Origin: Sphingobacteriaceae bacterium
GTDB taxonomy: Bacteria > Bacteroidota > Bacteroidia > B-17B0 > Aurantibacillaceae
Reading direction: 5' to 3'
NCBI GenBank assembly: GCA_025360355.1
Contig: JANYCL010000386.1
Coordinates: forward strand, 1 to 11,977
DNA length: 11,977 nt
The position numbers and the translations under genes were made by a program. The notes beneath the pieces are model-generated. The model searched no databases, was not told the origin of the DNA, and saw only the letters and a program-made list of their open reading frames with translations. Shown here in pieces: positions 6,442-11,977 of the stretch (positions are counted from its first letter, which is position 1; every line of letters begins with the position of its first letter).

Positions 6442-6942
6442 TCACTTTAAAAAACTATTTATCGCTTCGTTTAGCAACGCAAGGTCCATTTTTTTCTCGA
6501 AAAGCTCTTCCTTTTTTTTGTTTTTGGTTGTGATATAAGTTGCAGGTATGGCGCCGCTCCATGCGGGATTTATTTTATTGATAAAATAGTCGCCATTTAT
6601 TTCATCTAGCAACACAACTTCAGAACTGTATTTATTTTTTTCTAAAAACGGAACTAATTTTTTATCCATGTCTTCTTTAAAATCAAGACTCACTAAAATA
6701 ATTTTTATTACAGCCGGTTTATTCAAGCTATAAAAACTTTCAAAGTCTGGTAATTCCTGAACGCAAGGTTTGCACCAGGTTGCCCAAAAATTTACAATAT
6801 AAATTGTATCGCTGCTGTTGTGAATGCGTTTTAATAAATCATCTATTTTATAAACAGCAGGTTTTTGTGCTAACGAAATGAAAGCAATAAATAAGAAAAT
6901 AAAAAAGAAACTATTTTTTTTCTTTGAAAGCATATTCATCAA
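6442..6942 (-). CDS. Exported TlpA-like thioredoxin-fold protein
   Basis: A 166-aa protein with a signal peptide: a basic KKK, a hydrophobic stretch at about 11-24, and probable cleavage around SLAQ (23-26). A thioredoxin/TlpA domain follows. The redox motif is WCKPC with Cys57 and Cys60 in NFWATWCKPC, and the cis-proline is Pro133 in GAIPATYI. It should act in the periplasm as a thiol reductant or thioredoxin-like partner. The start could be the ATG at 6942, 6939 or 6933; all overlap the end of the sco gene, by 32 nt for the longest form. This overlap implies translational coupling and a shared transcript. TlpA-type proteins are known to reduce Sco and the CuA subunit in Bradyrhizobium, so the pairing suggests cytochrome-oxidase maturation; that role is inferred from context. 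Confidence 0.88.
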   Translation of the reverse strand: MMNMLSKKKNSFFFIFLFIAFISLAQKPAVYKIDDLLKRIHNSSDTIYIVNFWATWCKPCVQELPDFESFYSLNKPAVIKIILVSLDFKEDMDKKLVPFLEKNKYSSEVVLLDEINGDYFINKINPAWSGAIPATYITTKNKKKEELFEKKMDLALLNEAINSFLK

Positions 6943-7570
6943 ACAAAATATTTATATCAATGATCATGCGGTTAATTTCAATACTATCTGTCCCATCATA
7001 AAACCCGCGGATGTGCCTTTCTTTATCGATCAAAGCGAAATTTTGAGTATGAATAAAATCTTCTTCACCGCCGTTGCCTTCTTCAGCATTTAATAAATAA
7101 CCTTTGCGTGCTAATTCATATAAATGTTTTTTCTCACCCGTCACAAACCACCATTTATCATCTTTCACACCATGAAATTTTGAATACTCCAAAAGCTGCC
7201 GTATCGAATCGGTCTCCGGATCAACTGTATGTGATAAAATTAAAAAATCATTCCGCGAATTAAATTTTTTATAAACTCTTTCCAATTCATTACTCATGAT
7301 CGGACAAATGGATTTACAAGTTGTAAAAAAGAAATCCGTTACATAAATTTTTCCCTTAACTTCATTCTCAGTTACTTTATTACCATATTGATTGATGAAG
7401 AAAAAAGGCGGTATGGTATGGTAAAGGGTGTCTTTTATTTTCGTGTTCTTCGGTCCGAAATAAGCGAGTGTGCGAATGGGTTTTTGTTCTTTTTTGCCAT
7501 AAAAATAAAAGCCGATAAAAGCCGCCGGAACTAATAGCAATAACACCCAATAAATTTTACCTTTGAACAT
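6911..7570 (-). CDS. SCO1/SenC family copper chaperone
   Basis: A 219-aa protein anchored by one N-terminal membrane helix (residues about 7-24), with a thioredoxin-like domain facing the periplasm. The Sco copper site is complete: CKSIC (CxxxC) with Cys85 and Cys89, and the distant His174 in DFIHTQNFALID. PFFFINQYG and VTDFFFTTC are typical family strands. Sco proteins deliver copper to, or reduce, the CuA centre of cytochrome c oxidase subunit II. The ATG at 7570 is supported by the immediately following KGK plus hydrophobic anchor. It is the first gene of a two-gene unit with the TlpA-like gene, whose start lies inside its last codons. No oxidase genes are in the window. Confidence 0.93.
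   Translation of the reverse strand: MFKGKIYWVLLLLVPAAFIGFYFYGKKEQKPIRTLAYFGPKNTKIKDTLYHTIPPFFFINQYGNKVTENEVKGKIYVTDFFFTTCKSICPIMSNELERVYKKFNSRNDFLILSHTVDPETDSIRQLLEYSKFHGVKDDKWWFVTGEKKHLYELARKGYLLNAEEGNGGEEDFIHTQNFALIDKERHIRGFYDGTDSIEINRMIIDINILFDEYAFKEKK
7558..7565 (+). promoter_or_regulatory. Probable -7 box (TACCTTTG) for the Kir channel gene
   Basis: A full match to TAnnTTTG, 29 nt upstream of the ATG at 7595. It sits inside the first codons of sco on the opposite strand. It forms a perfect 8-bp inverted repeat with the oppositely facing box at 7578-7585. No -33 TTTG is seen at the expected distance. Confidence 0.5.
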
Positions 7571-7577
7571 AATTAAA

Positions 7578-7585
7578 CAAAGGTA
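7578..7585 (-). promoter_or_regulatory. Probable -7 box (TACCTTTG) for the sco-tlpA unit
   Basis: Read on the minus strand this is TACCTTTG, a full consensus match, ending only 7 nt before the sco ATG. A transcript from here would have almost no leader. It faces the identical plus-strand box across 12 nt. Confidence 0.5.
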
Positions 7586-7594
7586 TTAAAACTT

Positions 7595-8533
7595 ATGCTT
7601 GGTGATAAAAGAAAAAAAGAAAAGAGCCTGGAGTTAGGCTTTGGTTCTAAGAATTATCAAAAAACAGTTCGTTTTTTAAATAAGGATGGCAGCGTAAACA
7701 TAAAACGCAAAGGCGGAAAAGGAATGGATAATATTGATATTTACCATTGGCTGATCACCACATCCTGGACCAATTTATTGATCGTGATCCTTTCAGGTTA
7801 TGCTATTACAAATACAATATTTGCCTCTGTTTATTACTGGATGGGATTTCAGAACTTTGGAGGTATTTTAGGGTATGATGGTCCGGCAAGGTTTTTAGAT
7901 CTTTTTTTCTTTAGCGCTCAAACACTCACTACGGTTGGTTACGGCCATGTTTATCCTAACGCTACCAATGTAAGTACAGTTGCCGCCATAGAATCAATGT
8001 GTGGTTTGTTAGGTTTTGCATTGGCAACCGGTGTTTTATACGGACGTTTCTCGCGACCAAAAGCTGTTTTACTTTACAGCGAGAATGTATTATTATCGCC
8101 GTATGAAGATATGACAGGTTTAATGTTCCGAGTTGCCAATACCAAGCAAAATGAATTAATTGAAGTGGAAGCAAGTGTGGTTTTATCTTATTCCAACCCT
8201 GAAACAAACAAGCGTGAATTCGAACGTTTAGAACTTGAAATAAGTAAAATAAATTTCCTTACACTAAGTTGGACCATCGTTCATCCCATCAATGAAAAAA
8301 GCCCTGTTTACAAAGTGAATAAAGAAGAACTAGTTAAACGCGATGCGGAATTAATTATTTTAATTAAGGCTATTAACGATACTTATTCGCAAACGGTATA
8401 TTCCAGAATGAGTTACAAAGCACATGAATTTGAGGAGCATGCTAAATTTGTACCTATTAAACAGGAAGTGAGCACAGAAGGTTCTGTTTCAATAAACCTT
8501 ACGGATATACATCTGTTTAACAAAACCTTATAA
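7595..8533 (+). CDS. KirBac-type inward-rectifier potassium channel
   Basis: A 312-aa channel subunit, expected to form a tetramer in the inner membrane. Order of parts: a cytoplasmic N-terminus with RFLNKDGSVN (26-35); an amphipathic slide helix with YHWLITTSW (50-58); TM1 about 60-82; the pore helix and selectivity filter TVGYG (113-117); TM2 about 127-150 ending in YGRFSRP; and a beta-rich cytoplasmic Kir domain (155-312) with MFRVANTKQNELIEVEA and LSWTIVHPINEKSPVY. This matches KirBac1.1 region by region, from my memory of that sequence. Gln109 and His118 replace the Glu and Asp that flank the filter in KirBac1.1. The ATG at 7595 is preferred over Met44 because the N-terminal motif is conserved in Kir channels. 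It is divergent from sco across 24 bp; a functional link is possible but unproven. Confidence 0.93.
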   Translation: MLGDKRKKEKSLELGFGSKNYQKTVRFLNKDGSVNIKRKGGKGMDNIDIYHWLITTSWTNLLIVILSGYAITNTIFASVYYWMGFQNFGGILGYDGPARFLDLFFFSAQTLTTVGYGHVYPNATNVSTVAAIESMCGLLGFALATGVLYGRFSRPKAVLLYSENVLLSPYEDMTGLMFRVANTKQNELIEVEASVVLSYSNPETNKREFERLELEISKINFLTLSWTIVHPINEKSPVYKVNKEELVKRDAELIILIKAINDTYSQTVYSRMSYKAHEFEEHAKFVPIKQEVSTEGSVSINLTDIHLFNKTL

Positions 8534-8590
8534 TTTTTGTTAAAACCATGTTTTAAGCCGTAAGTGGAATAAGATTTGCTATAAAATGGG

Positions 8591-8598
8591 TATATTTA
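8591..8598 (+). promoter_or_regulatory. Possible -7 box (TATATTTA) for the DUF4369-like/TlpA gene
   Basis: TATATTTA is one base off TAnnTTTG and lies 23 nt before the ATG at 8621. A 10-bp palindrome CTTTTAAAAG (8604-8613) follows it in the leader. Evidence is weak because the DNA here is very AT-rich. Confidence 0.35.
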
Positions 8599-8620
8599 AA
8601 GCTCTTTTAAAAGCATTTTT

Positions 8621-9745
8621 ATGAATAAATTCAACACTCTTTTTTTAGGCATTTTCCTTACCGGAATTGTTTCAGCACAAAAACCAAAAGCTTTTTCTTT
8701 TGCAATTGAAGGAACTGCTAAAAATTATAAAACCGCTTATATTTATTTAAACCATAAGTGGGACGATAAAACTTTTACCGATTCTACAAAAGTTACCGAT
8801 GGTAAATTCAAGTTTGCAGGTAAAAGTCCTGAACCAAATATGTATTGGTTAACGCTTACCAATAGTGCGTCGACCCAGCCAAATATTATTTTTTATGTTG
8901 ATGGCGGTAAAACCACTGTTAACATGAATATGGATTCGCTGCAAAGCCTTAGTATTAAAGGAGGACAAAGTCAAAAAGATTATGAAGATTATAAAGTAAT
9001 GATGTTGACCTTTCAGATGCAACAGCAGCAGATCATTAACGATTACAATATGGCTAAGACCGCGAATGACATGAACACCATGACGGCAAAGCAACAGGAA
9101 TATGAAAAAATGCTCCCTAAGGTAAAAGAAGGTTTAAAAAATTACGTAACTACACATCCTAAATCTGCAGTAAGCGGTTATATCATTTATGCTGAGTGTG
9201 CTAATCCCGGGTTAAATTTTACTATGCAAGAAACGGAAGAAATTACTTCATTGCTTGATAAATCTATTCTGGAAACAAAATATGGCAAATTAGCACAGGA
9301 CCGTTTAGCGCAAATGCGAGGTACCACAATTGGTTATCCTGCAATTAATTTTACTCAAAACAGTCCTGATGGTAAACCGGTTAAATTATCTGATTATAAA
9401 GGAAAAGTTGTGTTGGTTGATTTTTGGGCAAGCTGGTGCGGTCCCTGCCGTGCCGAAAACCCTAATGTTGTTGCGGCTTATAATAAGTATAAAGATAAAG
9501 GCTTTACTATTTTAGGAGTGTCCTTCGATCAGGATAAAGCCAAGTGGTTAGCAGCTGTTGAAAAGGACCAGTTAACCTGGGATCATGTAAGTGATCTAAA
9601 AGGTTGGGGTAACGAAGTTGGACGTATTTATAGCATTTCCAGTATTCCTCAGAACCTTTTAATTGACAAAGAGGGCAAGATCCTTGATAAAAACCTTAGA
9701 GGACCGGCTTTAGATCAAAAACTAGAAGAGATTTTTAGTAAATAA
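8621..9745 (+). CDS. Exported DUF4369-like/TlpA-like thiol-disulfide oxidoreductase
   Basis: A 374-aa protein with a signal peptide (hydrophobic 7-18, probable cleavage near SAQ at 18-20). Residues about 24-115 resemble the beta-rich DUF4369 domain common in Bacteroidota. A polar, Gln-rich helical linker follows (about 116-180, including a run of four Gln). The C-terminal thioredoxin/AhpC-TSA domain (about 235-374) has WCGPC with Cys273 and Cys276 and the cis-Pro343 in SSIPQNLLID. It probably acts in the periplasm as a disulfide reductase or isomerase; partners are unknown. The WCGPC motif is the classic thioredoxin form, unlike WCKPC in the smaller TlpA-like protein at 6442-6942, so the two are probably not redundant. 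It is followed after 55 nt by the PPIase gene, another exported folding factor. Confidence 0.92.
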   Translation: MNKFNTLFLGIFLTGIVSAQKPKAFSFAIEGTAKNYKTAYIYLNHKWDDKTFTDSTKVTDGKFKFAGKSPEPNMYWLTLTNSASTQPNIIFYVDGGKTTVNMNMDSLQSLSIKGGQSQKDYEDYKVMMLTFQMQQQQIINDYNMAKTANDMNTMTAKQQEYEKMLPKVKEGLKNYVTTHPKSAVSGYIIYAECANPGLNFTMQETEEITSLLDKSILETKYGKLAQDRLAQMRGTTIGYPAINFTQNSPDGKPVKLSDYKGKVVLVDFWASWCGPCRAENPNVVAAYNKYKDKGFTILGVSFDQDKAKWLAAVEKDQLTWDHVSDLKGWGNEVGRIYSISSIPQNLLIDKEGKILDKNLRGPALDQKLEEIFSK

Positions 9746-9769
9746 GGCCTTAAAATTCAAGAAAAAAAT

Positions 9770-9777
9770 TAAATTTG
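9770..9777 (+). promoter_or_regulatory. Probable -7 box (TAAATTTG) for the PPIase gene
   Basis: A full match to TAnnTTTG, 23 nt before the ATG at 9801 and followed by a short A-rich leader. No -33 TTTG is evident. It suggests independent transcription, though read-through from the preceding gene is also possible because no terminator is seen between them. Confidence 0.55.
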
Positions 9778-9800
9778 CATTCCGTAAAAAAACAAAAATT

Positions 9801-11906
9801 ATGATGAAAATTTCAATTGCAGTTTTGTGCACAGTATTTACAGTATCGGCTTTAGCCCAAACAGCAGACCCGGTTATTATGACTATTGGCGGAAAATCCG
9901 TTAATAAATCTGAATTTGAAAGCGTTTACCGCAAAAACAATTCTAAAACTGTTACTGATCCAAAATCAGTAAAAGAATACGCCGATCTGTTTTCATTATT
10001 TAAAATGAAAGTATTTGAAGCAGAATCGATGGGTTTAGACACCGCAGGTTCATTTATTACTGAATTAGCAGGTTATAGAAGACAATTAGCAACTCCATAC
10101 TTAACAGATAAAAACACTAACGAAAATCTTATTACCGAGGCGTATGAGCGCATGAAGTGGGAAATAAGATCAAGTCATATTTTGATCCGCTGCAGCGATA
10201 TCGAATTTCCGAAAGACACTTTAGAGTGTTGGACAAGAGCTACATTGATCCGCAATGCAATTGTTGGTAAATTGCCGACTGCAGCTCAAATTGCTGATTA
10301 CGATAAATTGCTTAAAAATGCTACCGCGATCAAAGCAGACCTAGCGAAAAAAGACAGCGGATTGTATAAATCGAAATTAAATTCGGTAAAAAATTTAGCG
10401 GAGTATTATAAAAATGGCGGTGCTGATAAATTTACGGGGATCTCTCCAAAAACAAGTGATGATCCTTCGGTACCGGATAATAAAGGTGACTTAGGTTATT
10501 ACTCTGCTTTAGATCTTGCATACCCATACGAAACGATGATGTATAACACTAAGCCGGGTGAAGTAAGTCCTGTTGTTCGTTCGAAATATGGTTATCATAT
10601 TATTAAAGTTTACGATAAACGTCCTTACCGGGGTGAAATAACTGTTGCACACATTATGGTTAAATTCCCTAAAGATGCTACAGATGTAGATAAGAAAAAT
10701 GCAAAAGTAAAAATTGATGAATTAGCAGCAAAAATAAAAGCGGGAGAAAAATTTGATGATGTTGCACGTTCACATTCTGAAGACAAACAAACTTCTGATC
10801 GTGCTGGACAGTTAGCATCTTTTAAAGGCGTTCCAAGTAAAATGCCAAAAGATTTTGAAGATGTTGCTTTTGGTTTGAAAAAGGATGGCGATATATCTGC
10901 ACCTGTAATGACACCTTATGGCTGGCACATTATAAAACGAATTGAATTAAAAGGATTAATTCCATTCGACCAAATGAAACCTGAGTTAAAAGCCCGCATA
11001 GCACGCGATACCCGTTCGCAAATGGGACGTGTTGCATTAATTGCGCGTGTGAAAAAAGAAAATGGTTTTAAACAAAATTTAGCTAACCGCGATGAGATAA
11101 TGAAAGTTTTAGATACAACTTATCTTACCGCAAGCTGGAAAGCAAGCAGCGCTGCTAAATTGGGCGACAAAGAAATTATTTCTTTCAAAGATAAAAAACA
11201 CGGCTTACAGGATTTTGCAAAATTTCTTGAACAGCAAATGGTTTACAGAAGTCCAACGGATATATATGCATTGATGGTACAAACTTATGAGAAGTGGGTG
11301 GAAGAAATGGTAGTATCGTATGAAGATGCTCAATTAGAAGCAACCCGCATCGAATTCAAAAATCTCTTACACGAATACCGCGATGGAATTTTGTTATTTG
11401 ATCTTACCGACCAAAAAGTGTGGAGCAAAGCAGTAAAAGACACAGCAGGATTACGTGCATTCTACGAAAAAAATAAAAATAATTATTTATGGGATGACAG
11501 AGCTGACGTAACAACTTACCGTTGTTTAGATTCTAAAATTAGCGCTGAGGTGCGTAAAATGTTAGCGAAAGGTAAAGAGGAAAAAGAAATTACAGCCACT
11601 ATCAATAAAACATCACAATTAAATGTGACAGTTGAGAACGTTATGTATCTGAAAAATGAAAACAAATATTTAAATGAGAACTGGAAAAAAGGTGTTGTTG
11701 CCAATGACATTAAGGATGAAAAAGATGGTAAGATGTTGGTTATCGTTGTGAATAAAGTATTAGCTAAATCGCCAAAAACAATTAACGAAGCTAAAGGATT
11801 AATTACAGCGGATTTCCAGGTGAATTTAGAAAAAGAATGGATCGCTTACTTAAAAAATAAATATCCCGTTAAAATTGACGATGCGGTATTAAGCACCATC
11901 AAATAA
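9801..11906 (+). CDS. Exported parvulin-type peptidyl-prolyl isomerase (SurA/PpiC-like), two rotamase domains
   Basis: A 701-aa periplasmic folding factor with a signal peptide (hydrophobic 4-17, cleavage near ALAQ at 17-20). A SurA-N-like helical region spans about 22-118 (TIGGKSVNKSEFESVYRK). Rotamase domain 1 runs about 121-270: it opens with EIRSSHILIR and closes with GDLGYYSALDLAYPYETMMY and SKYGYHIIKV. Domain 2, about 279-382, is canonical: VAHIMVKFP, FDDVARSHSEDKQTSDRAGQL and PYGWHIIKRIE. The remaining 300 residues are helical and charged, with no motif I recognise. Such proteins isomerise Xaa-Pro bonds and chaperone outer-membrane proteins. Domain 1 carries an extra segment, discussed in the findings. 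The ATG at 9801 is chosen; a second Met follows immediately. The gene ends 18 nt before a strong terminator. Confidence 0.93.
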   Translation: MMKISIAVLCTVFTVSALAQTADPVIMTIGGKSVNKSEFESVYRKNNSKTVTDPKSVKEYADLFSLFKMKVFEAESMGLDTAGSFITELAGYRRQLATPYLTDKNTNENLITEAYERMKWEIRSSHILIRCSDIEFPKDTLECWTRATLIRNAIVGKLPTAAQIADYDKLLKNATAIKADLAKKDSGLYKSKLNSVKNLAEYYKNGGADKFTGISPKTSDDPSVPDNKGDLGYYSALDLAYPYETMMYNTKPGEVSPVVRSKYGYHIIKVYDKRPYRGEITVAHIMVKFPKDATDVDKKNAKVKIDELAAKIKAGEKFDDVARSHSEDKQTSDRAGQLASFKGVPSKMPKDFEDVAFGLKKDGDISAPVMTPYGWHIIKRIELKGLIPFDQMKPELKARIARDTRSQMGRVALIARVKKENGFKQNLANRDEIMKVLDTTYLTASWKASSAAKLGDKEIISFKDKKHGLQDFAKFLEQQMVYRSPTDIYALMVQTYEKWVEEMVVSYEDAQLEATRIEFKNLLHEYRDGILLFDLTDQKVWSKAVKDTAGLRAFYEKNKNNYLWDDRADVTTYRCLDSKISAEVRKMLAKGKEEKEITATINKTSQLNVTVENVMYLKNENKYLNENWKKGVVANDIKDEKDGKMLVIVVNKVLAKSPKTINEAKGLITADFQVNLEKEWIAYLKNKYPVKIDDAVLSTIK

Positions 11907-11924
11907 TTTAGAAACGTTAAATTT

Positions 11925-11954
11925 AAAAGGCTGTTTGAAATAAACAGCCTTTTT
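11925..11954 (+). terminator. Rho-independent terminator after the PPIase gene
   Basis: A perfect 12-bp stem pairs 11925-11936 (AAAAGGCTGTTT) with 11942-11953 (AAACAGCCTTTT), with loop GAAAT, followed by a T-rich tract. The flanking A and T runs mean it could stop transcripts from either side. The remaining 23 nt of the window show nothing further. Confidence 0.93.
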
Positions 11955-11977
11955 ATTTTAGTAAAAATTGAAATACT

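Noticed and set aside
6442..9745. The Kir channel and its thioredoxin-fold neighbours as a novel redox-gated channel system
   Set aside because: The genes are on opposite strands with separate promoter-like boxes, and nothing in the channel suggests redox control; adjacency alone is not enough.
1..11977. Mobile element, CRISPR array, tRNA or rRNA gene, phage or defence genes
   Set aside because: No transposase, integrase, regularly spaced repeats, cloverleaf-forming segment or defence-type protein was seen on either strand, and all gaps are under 200 nt.

Overview
This window is AT-rich and gene-dense, and comes from a member of the Bacteroidota (formerly Bacteroidetes). The order cannot be fixed from sequence alone. 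Three things support the phylum. The primary sigma factor is short (287 aa) and lacks region 1.1. Boxes fitting the phylum's -7 promoter element (TAnnTTTG) recur about 8-35 nt before start codons, with almost no Shine-Dalgarno sequences. Several protein families are typical of the phylum: a DUF4369-like TlpA thioredoxin, a two-rotamase periplasmic PPIase, and a DUF7033-like polysaccharide deacetylase.

Left part (1-5240), cell envelope and RNA modification: the 3' end of mltG (septal/peptidoglycan lytic transglycosylase), a phosphohexomutase (PGM/PMM), a convergent membrane-anchored SGNH hydrolase, a divergent polysaccharide deacetylase, an RluA-family pseudouridine synthase, and a small convergent 65-aa protein of unknown function. 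Sugar-phosphate supply, glycan cleavage, deacetylation and possible ester hydrolysis could all serve envelope polysaccharide, but no single pathway is demonstrated.

Middle (5241-7594), minus strand: Sco (copper chaperone) overlaps a small TlpA-like thioredoxin by 32 nt, a likely two-gene operon for cytochrome-oxidase CuA maturation. Next comes the housekeeping sigma factor rpoD, with its own -7-like box and a clear hairpin terminator.

Right part (7595-11977), plus strand: a KirBac-type inward-rectifier K+ channel, divergent from sco across only 24 bp; an exported DUF4369-like/TlpA thioredoxin protein; and a 701-aa exported SurA/PpiC-type peptidyl-prolyl isomerase that ends in a strong terminator. 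The last two are envelope protein-folding or redox factors, each preceded by its own promoter-like box.

The region is mostly ordinary chromosomal housekeeping. I see no mobile element, CRISPR, phage or defence system. The observations most worth a second look are a face-to-face pair of identical promoter boxes forming an inverted repeat between sco and the Kir channel, two different short CG-containing repeat runs placed just before genes, altered filter-region residues and a eukaryote-like N-terminal motif in the Kir channel, and an expanded first rotamase domain in the PPIase.
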